NCBI RefSeq assembly: GCF_017497975.1
Contig: NZ_JAGDEL010000001.1
Span: 62,001 to 126,000, forward strand
From: Metabacillus bambusae
Lineage (GTDB): Bacteria > Bacillota > Bacilli > Bacillales > Bacillaceae
Direction of reading: 5' to 3'
Length of the DNA stretch: 64,000 nucleotides
Shown: positions 8,950-16,510 of the stretch, piece by piece
Layout: every line of letters starts with the position of its first letter
Numbering within the stretch: position 1 is the stretch's first letter
The notes under the pieces: model-generated
What the model saw: the letters and a program-made list of their open reading frames with translations, nothing else
Told to the model about the DNA's origin: nothing
The model's database searches: none
Position numbers and translations under genes: made by a program

Positions 8950-10917
8950 CTATACCTCCTCTGCGACCGATAAATGTTCGTTTTCTAATATATTTGTTTC
9001 TTCATCAAGACCAAATGCTACGTTATTTTCAATCCACTTACGACGTGGCTCAACTTTATCACCCATTAATGTTGTTACACGACGCTCAGCACGCGCAGCA
9101 TCATCTATTTTAACGCGAATTAGCGTTCTAGTATCTGGATTCATTGTTGTTTCCCATAGCTGATCAGCGTTCATCTCACCTAACCCTTTATATCGCTGAA
9201 TCATATACCCTTTACCAACCTTGGAAATGGCACCTTGTAATTCTTCATCAGACCAAGCGTATTCCACAATTTCTTTTTTCCCCGAACCTTTACTTACTTT
9301 ATACAAAGGTGGTAAGGCGATAAATACTTTGCCATTTTCGATGAGTGGTTTCATATAGCGGTAAAAAAAGGTTAGCAGTAATACTTGGATATGAGCACCA
9401 TCTGTATCAGCATCGGTCATAATAATAACCTTATCATAATTTATATCTTCAATTAAAAACTCTGCTCCAACACCTGCACCGATAGCATGAATAATCGTAT
9501 TGATCTCTTCATTTTTAAAAATGTCAGCAAGCTTCGCCTTTTCAGTATTAATAACTTTACCTCTTAGTGGAAGTACAGCTTGAAATCGACGGTCTCTTCC
9601 TTGTTTAGCTGAACCACCTGCTGAGTCACCCTCAACGAGATATAATTCATTTTTTAAAGGGTTACGTGATTGTGCTGGAGTTAATTTACCACTTAACGTT
9701 GTTTCTGAACGTTTGCGTTTCTTACCACTTCTCGCTTCTTCGCGAGCTTTACGTGCAGCTTCCCTAGCTTGGAATGCTTTTATCGACTTTTTAACAAGTA
9801 GGGTCCCAGAATCAGGATTTTCCTCTAAGAAATAAGATAGGTTTTCAGAAAGAACTGCATCGACAGCAGATCTTGCTTCACTTGTACCTAGCTTACCCTT
9901 CGTTTGACCTTCAAACTGTAGAAGTTCTTCAGGAATTCGCACTGATATAATTGCTGAAAGTCCTTCTCGAATATCAGAGCCCTCTAAGTTTTTATCCTTT
10001 TCCTTCAACAAGCCTGTTTTTCTGGCATATTCATTAAAAGCTCTTGTCAAGGCTGTTTTTGAGCCAGCTTCATGTGTTCCACCATCTTTCGTTCGAACAT
10101 TATTTACGAAAGATAAGATGTTTTCTGAATACCCATCATTGAATTGGAAAGCAAAATCTACTTCAATTCCATTTTGTTCACCTTCAAAGGAAACGACAGG
10201 ATGAAGTGCGTCCTTTTCTTCGTTTAAATAGGTGACAAATGCCTCTATACCAGTCTCATAATGATAAACCTCATTTTGATCATTACGTTCATCAATAAGT
10301 TCAATTTTAAATCCTTTTAAGAGGAATGCTGATTCACGTAAGCGTTCACTTAGCGTTTCAAAATTGTATGTTGTTGTACTAAAAATAATTGGATCTGGTT
10401 TAAAATGAATTTTTGTACCAGTTTTCGTTGTCTTCCCTTTCTTTTCAAGGGTTGTTACAGGCTTTCCGCCATTTTCAAAACGTTGCTCATAAATTGAACC
10501 ATCTCGTTGAATCGTTACAACTAACCATTCAGAAAGAGCATTTACAACAGATGCACCAACACCATGGAGACCACCACTTGTTTTATAACCACCTTGACCA
10601 AATTTACCTCCAGCATGAAGGATAGTCAAAATAACTTCAGGTGTCGGCTTACCGAGCTTATGCATCCCTGTTGGCATCCCACGACCTTTATCTTGAACAG
10701 AAATACTATTATCTTTATGTATTTTTACAATTATATGGTCACCATGACCCGCTAAGGCCTCGTCAACTGAATTATCGACGATCTCATATACAAGATGATG
10801 CAAGCCTCTACTATCAGTACTTCCAATATACATACCTGGACGTTTTCTTACGGCTTCTAGTCCTTCAAGTACTTGGATAGCATCATCATTATATTCAAAT
10901 TGTTGCTTTTTAACCAA
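8950..10917 (-). CDS. parE: DNA topoisomerase IV subunit B
   Basis: 655 aa. The GHKL ATPase domain has Glu45 and Asn49 (EIVDNSVDEAL) and the motif GGLHGVGASVVNALS. The transducer domain follows, then TOPRIM with LVEGDSAGGSAKQ and DADTDGAHI binding Mg2+. ParE hydrolyses ATP to drive strand passage by ParC. The start is TTG at 10917, with AAAGGGG 9 bases upstream. It heads the parE-parC operon and lies near yneT and plsY, as in B. subtilis. Confidence 0.97.
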   Translation of the reverse strand: MVKKQQFEYNDDAIQVLEGLEAVRKRPGMYIGSTDSRGLHHLVYEIVDNSVDEALAGHGDHIIVKIHKDNSISVQDKGRGMPTGMHKLGKPTPEVILTILHAGGKFGQGGYKTSGGLHGVGASVVNALSEWLVVTIQRDGSIYEQRFENGGKPVTTLEKKGKTTKTGTKIHFKPDPIIFSTTTYNFETLSERLRESAFLLKGFKIELIDERNDQNEVYHYETGIEAFVTYLNEEKDALHPVVSFEGEQNGIEVDFAFQFNDGYSENILSFVNNVRTKDGGTHEAGSKTALTRAFNEYARKTGLLKEKDKNLEGSDIREGLSAIISVRIPEELLQFEGQTKGKLGTSEARSAVDAVLSENLSYFLEENPDSGTLLVKKSIKAFQAREAARKAREEARSGKKRKRSETTLSGKLTPAQSRNPLKNELYLVEGDSAGGSAKQGRDRRFQAVLPLRGKVINTEKAKLADIFKNEEINTIIHAIGAGVGAEFLIEDINYDKVIIMTDADTDGAHIQVLLLTFFYRYMKPLIENGKVFIALPPLYKVSKGSGKKEIVEYAWSDEELQGAISKVGKGYMIQRYKGLGEMNADQLWETTMNPDTRTLIRVKIDDAARAERRVTTLMGDKVEPRRKWIENNVAFGLDEETNILENEHLSVAEEV

Positions 10918-11141
10918 AAGACTAAACCCCTTTCAATTGACACACAATCAAATCATCTCTCTAATTAAGAACGCATGTTTTAGTATTTTATACAATATTT
11001 CGTTTATCGACAACCCACACTTTTAAAGAAATGCTTATTTTCTTTAATAATTTGTTATTTAGTATAGTGCAAATAACGTAATATCCATGCTTTATTGTAT
11101 ATGGTAAATTGCTTTTAGCAAACCTAATTCGTGTAAAAGAT

Positions 11142-11172
11142 AAAAAAATCCTTGTTTTTCACAAGGATTTTT
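11142..11172 (-). terminator. Terminator downstream of yneT
   Basis: AAAATCCTTG and CAAGGATTTT form a 10-bp stem with T-runs on both strands. It lies about 170 bases past the yneT stop. The stretch 11173-11340 holds a further short palindrome (CCCCATTCTTAATGGGG) and no gene. Confidence 0.75.
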
Positions 11173-11340
11173 CCTAAAGTTGATCACAATATTTTCACCC
11201 CATTCTTAATGGGGAGTAAAAAATACCTCAATATCATGATTCAAAAGAATAAGTAGATTTGGTCAAACTGCGTTAAAAATCCGCTGAATTTGTACCATTC
11301 CGTGGAGGTGAAAAAATACCACAGTGAATGAGGTCTTACT

Positions 11341-11754
11341 TTACTTTGTCATAGCATGCTCAACCTTAATACAACGATTCATCACAACAGTTTTATTGTT
11401 TTTTTTCAACAGATCATATGCTTCCTCGTTCTCAAGACCTAATTGTGCCCAATAAACATCTGCATCAATTTCTAAAAATTCCTTAGCAACATCAAGTAAA
11501 TGCTCAGAGCGTCGGAATACATTGACGATGTCAACGTGTCCTTTAATATCTTTTAATGATGCTACAGCTTTCTTACCAAGCACTTCATTCACCGTTGGAT
11601 TGACTGGTATAATTTCATAACCTGCATCTTGCATTGCTTTACTTACCATGTAAGATGTACGTGATGAATTATCGGATAAACCAACAACTGCAATTGTTTT
11701 ACTATTTTTTAAAATCTCGCCAATTTCCTGTCTTGTTGGATATTCAATCGTCAT
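11341..11754 (-). CDS. yneT: CoA-binding domain protein (YneT/YccU family)
   Basis: About 137 aa single Rossmann-like CoA-binding domain: KTIAVVGLSDNSSRTSYMV near residue 18, PVNPTVNEVLGKKA, and a C-terminal VMNRCIKVEH. Proteins of this family resemble the N-terminal part of succinyl-CoA synthetase alpha; the physiological ligand is not settled. ATG at 11754 is chosen because AAGGAG is 10 bases away; ATG at 11760 is only 4 bases from it. It lies between plsY and parE, as in B. subtilis. Confidence 0.85.
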   Translation of the reverse strand: MTIEYPTRQEIGEILKNSKTIAVVGLSDNSSRTSYMVSKAMQDAGYEIIPVNPTVNEVLGKKAVASLKDIKGHVDIVNVFRRSEHLLDVAKEFLEIDADVYWAQLGLENEEAYDLLKKNNKTVVMNRCIKVEHAMTK

Positions 11755-11994
11755 TAACATCCAGCTCCTTTTCTCAATCATAGCAACAATGACCAATATA
11801 AACAATTTTTAAGTCCTATTAAAGTTTATTCTTAACGCGTTGATTTTATCCTGTATCAGTTCTCCAATACGTAGAGATTCACGCTGAATTTTTTTGCGAT
11901 TCACAAGTGAATTTAATGTTTTTTTAATTCTATATTAGAGTTTTTCTATCATCTCATGGTAGAATATAAGAAGATTATTCAAAGGAGCACTTAT

Positions 11995-12579
11995 ATGATT
12001 GAAGCAATTATCTTTATTTTAGCGTATTTACTAGGTTCCATTCCTTCAGGATTAATTGTTGGAAAACTAGGCTATGGAATTGATATTCGTGAGCATGGAA
12101 GTGGAAATTTAGGTGGTACGAATACATTCCGTACACTTGGTGTAAAAGCAGGACTTATTGTAACGAGTGCAGATATACTGAAGGGAACACTAGCCTCTGC
12201 ATTACCGTCACTATTTTTTAACAGTGATTTAAATTCGCTTTTAGTAGGTGTTTTTGCTGTTATTGGCCATACATATCCGATTTTCGCTAAATTTAAAGGT
12301 GGAAAAGCCGTTGCAACTTCAGCTGGGTTACTGCTATTTAGTGCACCAGTTATGTTTATAACCATTTTAGCGTTCTTTTTCATCGTTCTTTACATTACAA
12401 AATATGTATCGTTATCCTCAATGCTTGCTGGTGTTTATGGAATCATTTACAGCTTGTTTACAAAAGATATTCCATTAATTATAGTGATTTCACTATTAAC
12501 AGTCTTTGTCATATATCGACATCGAGCAAATATTAAAAGAATCATAAATAAAACAGAACCAAAAGTTAAATGGCTTTAG
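11995..12579 (+). CDS. plsY: Acyl-phosphate:glycerol-3-phosphate acyltransferase PlsY
   Basis: 194 aa integral membrane enzyme that transfers acyl groups from acyl-phosphate to glycerol-3-phosphate, the first step of phospholipid synthesis. There are five hydrophobic segments. Motif 1 is [12 protein letters not shown] (near residue 35) and motif 2 is [13 protein letters not shown], both on cytoplasmic loops. The start is ATG at 11995 with AAAGGAG 7 bases upstream; in-frame upstream codons have no site. It is divergent from yneT and parE, the arrangement of B. subtilis yneS. Confidence 0.93.
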   Translation: MIEAIIFILAYLLGSIPSGLIVGKLGYGIDIREHGSGNLGGTNTFRTLGVKAGLIVTSADILKGTLASALPSLFFNSDLNSLLVGVFAVIGHTYPIFAKFKGGKAVATSAGLLLFSAPVMFITILAFFFIVLYITKYVSLSSMLAGVYGIIYSLFTKDIPLIIVISLLTVFVIYRHRANIKRIINKTEPKVKWL

Positions 12580-12601
12580 TTTGTCTTTAATACTTTATAA
12601 T

Positions 12602-12634
12602 AAAAACCACTTTTACTGTGGTTTTTATTTTTTT
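12602..12634 (+). terminator. plsY terminator
   Basis: AAAAACCAC / GTGGTTTTT with a 7-base loop, followed by ATTTTTTT. Confidence 0.85.
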
Positions 12635-12804
12635 ACAAAAATTTAACATATTCAATCGGATACAAAAATGGTTCTATCTGTAGTTCTATATTATAATAAA
12701 GAGAAGGACTACTATTTTGTTTTATTCTTCTGTTCTAGGGAAAAAACGTATCATAGGATAATTTACTTGTATTTAATTAGTCGTTTATAGAAGGAGTGTT
12801 AATG

Positions 12805-13107
12805 ATGGAAATAATCGTTGATGAAAAGGCTGCAAGTTGGTATATAGATGAATTACAACTTCAAAAAGGTGATACAGTACAATTTTTTGTCCGCTATGGA
12901 GGATGCAGCAACGTACAAAAAGGCTTTTCATTAGGTGTAGTAAAGCAAGAGCCTGAAGATATCGGTTCTAGTGCAAAAAGCAAAGGAATCACTTTTTTTG
13001 TTGAGAATCGTGACTTATGGTATTTTGATAACCATAACCTTCGTGTAGAACTTGATGAAGAAGTAGATGAGCCAACATTTAACTACATTGAATCAGTAAA
13101 ACAGTAA
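12805..13107 (+). CDS. yneR: HesB/IscA-like protein YneR
   Basis: About 100 aa HesB-fold protein. It keeps one conserved cysteine (VRYGGCSNVQKGFSLG, Cys34) but lacks the C-terminal Cys-x-Cys of true IscA scaffolds, as in the YneR/YfhF branch. A role in iron-sulfur clusters is therefore uncertain. ATG at 12805 has AAGGAG 8 bases upstream; ATG at 12802 is possible and GTG at 12796 overlaps the site. Gene order with plsY and yneQ matches B. subtilis. Confidence 0.85.
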   Translation: MEIIVDEKAASWYIDELQLQKGDTVQFFVRYGGCSNVQKGFSLGVVKQEPEDIGSSAKSKGITFFVENRDLWYFDNHNLRVELDEEVDEPTFNYIESVKQ

Positions 13108-13154
13108 AAAACAAAAGTTCGGATAAACATCTGTAATTTAACAAACGACAAAAA

Positions 13155-13182
13155 GAGGGTTACTCAAAAGGGTAACTCCTCT
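13155..13182. terminator. Hairpin between yneR and yneQ
   Basis: GAGGGTTAC and GTAACTCCTC form a stem with one mismatch between convergent genes. The T-run is weak. Confidence 0.45.
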
Positions 13183-13242
13183 AATTGGTAATGAATGATT
13201 TGTAAGGTTTTTTTGGAAGATTCTTTTCCTTGAAATCTAGGT

Positions 13243-13548
13243 CTATGTATGTAATTTAAACCGTTTAATATGGTCATCTAATCCATAATGTTTTAAGACT
13301 TTCACTTGTGTCTTCCCTAATAAATCAAAATGTGGATATTGCTCATTATGATGTATCCATTCTTTTTTTAAACCGAATTGTGCTCCCCAGTTTGCTAATT
13401 TTTCAAGGTCCTTACATCCCGCTTTTGTTACACAATGTGATTCTGGAAATCGGTCATCTAGCCAGAAATGTGTTAAAAATGAAATTTCTCCACGAGTTAC
13501 TTCTTCCTTCCACTGCACTAATTCCTTGCGCGAAATTCCAAAGGCCAT
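13243..13548 (-). CDS. yneQ: Conserved protein YneQ
   Basis: 101 aa from MAFGISRKELVQWK. Rich in His, Trp and Lys; conserved in bacilli at this locus with no known function. It starts one base after the yneP stop codon, so translation is probably coupled; a longer reading would overlap yneP. No transmembrane segment. Confidence 0.8.
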   Translation of the reverse strand: MAFGISRKELVQWKEEVTRGEISFLTHFWLDDRFPESHCVTKAGCKDLEKLANWGAQFGLKKEWIHHNEQYPHFDLLGKTQVKVLKHYGLDDHIKRFKLHT

Positions 13549-13549
13549 T

Positions 13550-13966
13550 TTATTTCTTCGCCTTCTCGTACGCTTCATGCCATTCAGGGAAGAGCTTACG
13601 AAATTTTACAGGTCTGAACGTATCCTTTTGGACACAAACATGACTTGACTTAGCTTGTACTGCTAAATCTCCTGAAGGAGTGAAAATTTCATACCCATAA
13701 ACACTTCTCATCCCATTATATTCTTCTATCCAAGTATGGATAATTGCAGTATCACCATAACGAAGCGGCTTTTTGTAGGATATTTCAAGATCGATTACCG
13801 GTGATATGATCCCCTCCTCTTCCATTCCTGCATAGGAAAATCCAAGGTCTTGAATCAATTTTGTTCTACCTACTTCCATCCAAATTAAATAATTTGCATG
13901 ATAAACTACACCCATTTGATCTGTTTCTGCATAGCGTATTTCAATTTCTTTCTTTGATACAAGCAT
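13550..13966 (-). CDS. yneP: Acyl-CoA thioesterase, YbgC/4HBT hotdog family
   Basis: 138 aa single hotdog domain. The catalytic loop is ETDQMGVVYHANYLIWME with Asp16; the central strands include GDTAIIHTWIEEYNG. The family hydrolyses acyl-CoA thioesters; the natural substrate is not evident. The start is ATG at 13966, with AGGAG 8 bases upstream. It is followed by yneQ with 1 base between them. The order yneP-yneQ is conserved in B. subtilis. Confidence 0.88.
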   Translation of the reverse strand: MLVSKKEIEIRYAETDQMGVVYHANYLIWMEVGRTKLIQDLGFSYAGMEEEGIISPVIDLEISYKKPLRYGDTAIIHTWIEEYNGMRSVYGYEIFTPSGDLAVQAKSSHVCVQKDTFRPVKFRKLFPEWHEAYEKAKK

Positions 13967-14122
13967 GTCATTCTCTCCTTGTTGCACAATTCTAGCTCTT
14001 AGAAATTCTTCTAACAATCATATCATACAAATATTTGAAATTGAAGAACAAAAGCCCAAGCAGGTGTATAGGCTGAAGAAAAAACTAACCTGATTTATAA
14101 TCGATTTTCTTACTAAAAAAAT

Positions 14123-14349
14123 GGCTGTTTTCGCAAACTTTGTTGCTATTTAACAAGTATTGGTGAATGGTTGACTACAGCGATAGGATGCTCGCTTTCC
14201 ACGGGGCGGGCGGTGAGCATCCTCTGGGCACTGTGGGGTCTCTTGTCCCGCTGCACCCGCAGGAATTCTCGCATATCCGTTCCATTCAACCTAAAACGTT
14301 TTTTGTTCAAGAAACTATTTAAAAAACAACAATCTTTTAGAAAAGAGCC
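14123..14349 (-). mobile_element. MITE-like element, copy C (227 bp, reverse)
   Basis: On the + strand it begins GGCTGTTTTCGCAAAC and ends TTAGAAAAGAGCC, with TTGTTGCT/AACAATC inside each end. The flanks are the perfect 8-bp duplication AAAAAAAT (14115-14122 and 14350-14357). It sits between tlp and yneP, genes that are near neighbours in B. subtilis. Confidence 0.9.
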
Positions 14350-14378
14350 AAAAAAATAAACCAGGCAAAATGCCTGAT

Positions 14379-14624
14379 TTATTGATCGTGACGATATCCG
14401 TTTTCACGTGCTTGAGCTTCATCTTTAATTTCTTCGCGCAATGCATTAATACTTTCTTCACGACGAAGGTTTTTCGCTTCAATTCTCTCACGTTCTTCAG
14501 CAGAAGCAAATTGAAGTGTGTCTTGTGCTTCTTCAATGTTTTCAATCGTGTTTTGAACCATGCTTTGTAACTTTTCTACATTGTCAGTACGATCGTCCGG
14601 GTTTGGTCGATTTTGTTTTGCCAT
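14379..14624 (-). CDS. tlp: Small acid-soluble spore protein Tlp
   Basis: 81 aa, highly charged and helical: MAKQNRPNPDDRTDNVEKLQ, then Glu/Arg-rich heptads to RENGYRHDQ. Tlp is a minor spore core protein made in the forespore. The start is ATG at 14624 with AAAGGA upstream. It follows sspN, the order of the B. subtilis sspN-tlp operon. Confidence 0.92.
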   Translation of the reverse strand: MAKQNRPNPDDRTDNVEKLQSMVQNTIENIEEAQDTLQFASAEERERIEAKNLRREESINALREEIKDEAQARENGYRHDQ

Positions 14625-14723
14625 CGTTATCATTCCTTTCATGGTTAGCTTACAAAACAATAACTTTAGTCTGCTATATAAAAGGAGTTTTTAAACACTT
14701 ATTTATGTTAAATGTAGAAGAGA

Positions 14724-14867
14724 TTACTCTCCTTTAGTTTGCATAACCTGAGCATGCTTGCCGGATGTATCTTGCATTTTTTTGCCTTTATTATTTCCAA
14801 ATCCTTTTGACTTTGTTCCAATGTGACTTGGAGCATAATGGGATTGTTTCATATCTGAATTTGTCAT
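14724..14867 (-). CDS. sspN: Small acid-soluble spore protein N
   Basis: 47 aa. The centre reads YAPSHIGTKSKGFGNNKGKK and the tail HAQVMQTKGE, matching SspN of bacilli. Strong ribosome site GGAGG, 8 bases to ATG. It is a minor forespore protein and lies directly upstream of tlp, as in B. subtilis. Confidence 0.9.
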   Translation of the reverse strand: MTNSDMKQSHYAPSHIGTKSKGFGNNKGKKMQDTSGKHAQVMQTKGE

Positions 14868-14931
14868 GGTTATCGCCTCCTCAAAGAATAGGTTGTCCCT
14901 ATATAAGACAATAAATGACTAGAAAAGCTTG

Positions 14932-15063
14932 TTAATCTAATTTCTTTAGCATTTTTTGCTCCCAGCGCTCCTCAATTCGCTCAAGGGCTTCTTGGTCTTT
15001 TAAAAGTTGTTCTTTATTTTCTAAGACTAATTCTTCAAATGATCTCTTTCTACTCTTTCTCAT
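14932..15063 (-). CDS. FbpB-family small basic protein
   Basis: 43 aa: RKSRKRSFEELVLENKEQLL near the start, then two amphipathic helices rich in Lys/Glu. This matches the FbpB-type small basic proteins, some of which act with Fur-controlled small RNAs in iron sparing. GGAGG lies 8 bases before ATG 15063; ATG 15066 is also possible. No Fur box was recognised. Confidence 0.65.
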   Translation of the reverse strand: MRKSRKRSFEELVLENKEQLLKDQEALERIEERWEQKMLKKLD

Positions 15064-15187
15064 CATGATCACCTCCGCTTATGTTTATAAAAGGATGTCC
15101 AATTATTAAATCATTTAGTACAATTTTTAGAAAATAAACGAAAGTGGCACGATATAGATTATTGTGATAAGTATAATCTATATAAAA

Positions 15188-15406
15188 GGCTCTTTTCTAA
15201 GAGACTGTTGCTTTTAAAACGAAAACTGCTTAAGGTTGATTGGAGCGAAAGTGCGAGACTACTGCGGGAGTAGCGGGACAGGTAAGACTCATGCAGGCGT
15301 TTACGCCGAGGAGGCTCACTGCCCGCCCCGCGGAAAGCGAGCATCTCTCGCTGCAATCAACCACCGCACTACTTGATAAATAGCAACAAAGTTTGTGAAA
15401 AAAGCC
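15188..15406 (+). mobile_element. MITE-like element, copy D (219 bp)
   Basis: Begins GGCTCTTTTCTAAGAGACTG and ends GTGAAAAAAGCC. The flanks are the perfect 8-bp duplication ATATAAAA (15180-15187 and 15407-15414). Interior palindrome as in copy A. Confidence 0.9.
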
Positions 15407-15410
15407 ATAT

Positions 15411-15438
15411 AAAAAGACCGAGATAAATATCTCGATCT
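15411..15438 (-). terminator. Terminator of the thioredoxin-like gene
   Basis: On the minus strand GATCGAGAT and ATCTCGGTC form a stem followed by TTTTT. The distal bases are shared with the copy D target duplication. Confidence 0.7.
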
Positions 15439-15947
15439 TACTTAAGCTCTAGAAAATCTTCCATTTGTTTATAGGTCATCGCACCAACAAACTTTGTTCC
15501 AATGATTCCATTTTCATCAATAATATAGGATGTAGGGTAAGACATTACTTCATATTGGTTATTTATTTTCCCTTTTTCGTCTAATAATACTGGAAACGAT
15601 AATTCTAGTTCTTCAACAAAATCCTTAACAGTATCCACGTTTTTTTCTGAACTAGTCAGGTTTACAGCTGCAATAACAACCTCGTCATTATAATCTGCTT
15701 GTATTTTCTGCATATCAGGCATTTCAGAGCGACATGGAGGGCACCATGTTGCCCAAAAATTTAGAATAACCTTTTTACCTTGTAGACTTGATAAACTCAT
15801 CTTTTCCCCATCTAGGGTCGTTAATTCAAAGTCTGGTGCTGCATTACCCTCTGTAACACCCACTTTAGTGTCATTGGGATTTATAGCATAATAAACCGCA
15901 TAACCAATTAAAAAAACTAAAATTGAAATAGCTAATATTTTTTTCAT
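15438..15947 (-). CDS. yneN: TlpA/ResA-type membrane-anchored thiol-disulfide oxidoreductase
   Basis: 169 aa. An N-terminal membrane anchor covers residues 3-20 (ILAISILVFLIGYAVYY). An extracytoplasmic thioredoxin fold follows, with the redox motif Cys69-Pro-Pro-Cys72 (NFWATWCPPC) and cis-Pro (MSYPTSYIID). Such proteins reduce disulfides outside the membrane, for example in cytochrome c maturation or spore formation. It is 18 bases downstream of the Lgt-like membrane gene and probably co-transcribed. Its place next to citB matches B. subtilis yneN. Confidence 0.85.
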   Translation of the reverse strand: MKKILAISILVFLIGYAVYYAINPNDTKVGVTEGNAAPDFELTTLDGEKMSLSSLQGKKVILNFWATWCPPCRSEMPDMQKIQADYNDEVVIAAVNLTSSEKNVDTVKDFVEELELSFPVLLDEKGKINNQYEVMSYPTSYIIDENGIIGTKFVGAMTYKQMEDFLELK

Positions 15948-15965
15948 TTGATTAAATAAGACCTC

Positions 15966-16376
15966 CTAAACAAAAGACAAAACAATAATTTTTATCAGTT
16001 GAAATACAACTAAATAAGTAAAAATCAGGATCATAATTGAGTGCATAAAGACTTTAAGTGAGATTTTCTCTTTTTTCCCAATCCAAAATAGATAAATGAT
16101 ACTAATAGCAAGTCCTAAATAAATACCATCTTGGCCACCTGAAACATATAACCAACTAAAGGTTAATAAGAGATCAGGTCGAAACAACACAATACTAAAT
16201 TTGTAAGTCATAACAATTAGTAAAGCAGCTGTCCAAAAGTGCTTTAGAATAAAATGTCTTACAAGAGATGCTTTTATCAAACTTTCAATTAGATAATATG
16301 TAACTAAAAATGAAAATAGGACAACTATAAGATAGTACTGTAATGTAAAAGGTCCTAACTGAAAAGCATCATACAT
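15966..16376 (-). CDS. Polytopic membrane protein, Lgt-like N-terminus
   Basis: 136 aa with four or five hydrophobic segments. The start FQLGPFTLQYYLIVVLFSF resembles the first helix of prolipoprotein diacylglyceryl transferase, but the protein is about half its length and shows no diacylglyceryl-transferase signature. ATG 16376 has GGGAGG 7 bases upstream. It precedes the TlpA-type gene by 18 bases, suggesting it feeds electrons to or assembles with that thioredoxin (inference). Confidence 0.55.
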   Translation of the reverse strand: MYDAFQLGPFTLQYYLIVVLFSFLVTYYLIESLIKASLVRHFILKHFWTAALLIVMTYKFSIVLFRPDLLLTFSWLYVSGGQDGIYLGLAISIIYLFWIGKKEKISLKVFMHSIMILIFTYLVVFQLIKIIVLSFV

Positions 16377-16471
16377 ACACGGACCTCCCATAATGCCATT
16401 TTTCTTAATTCTATTTAATCACGGAAACTTAGAAAGAACAATGAATTTAGCTTCCCGTTCCTTTTTTAGAC

Positions 16472-16505
16472 ACAAAAAAAGGAACGGGAAACCCGTTCCT
16501 TTTAT
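16472..16505. terminator. citB terminator
   Basis: AAAGGAACGGG and CCCGTTCCTTT form an 11-bp perfect stem with a 3-base loop and A/T runs on both sides. It lies just past the citB stop. Confidence 0.88.
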
Positions 16506-16510
16506 AATGC

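Noticed and set aside
11199-11215. Perfect short palindrome CCCCATTCTTAATGGGG
   Set aside because: No T-run on either strand and no gene at a suitable distance; a single short palindrome is weak evidence.
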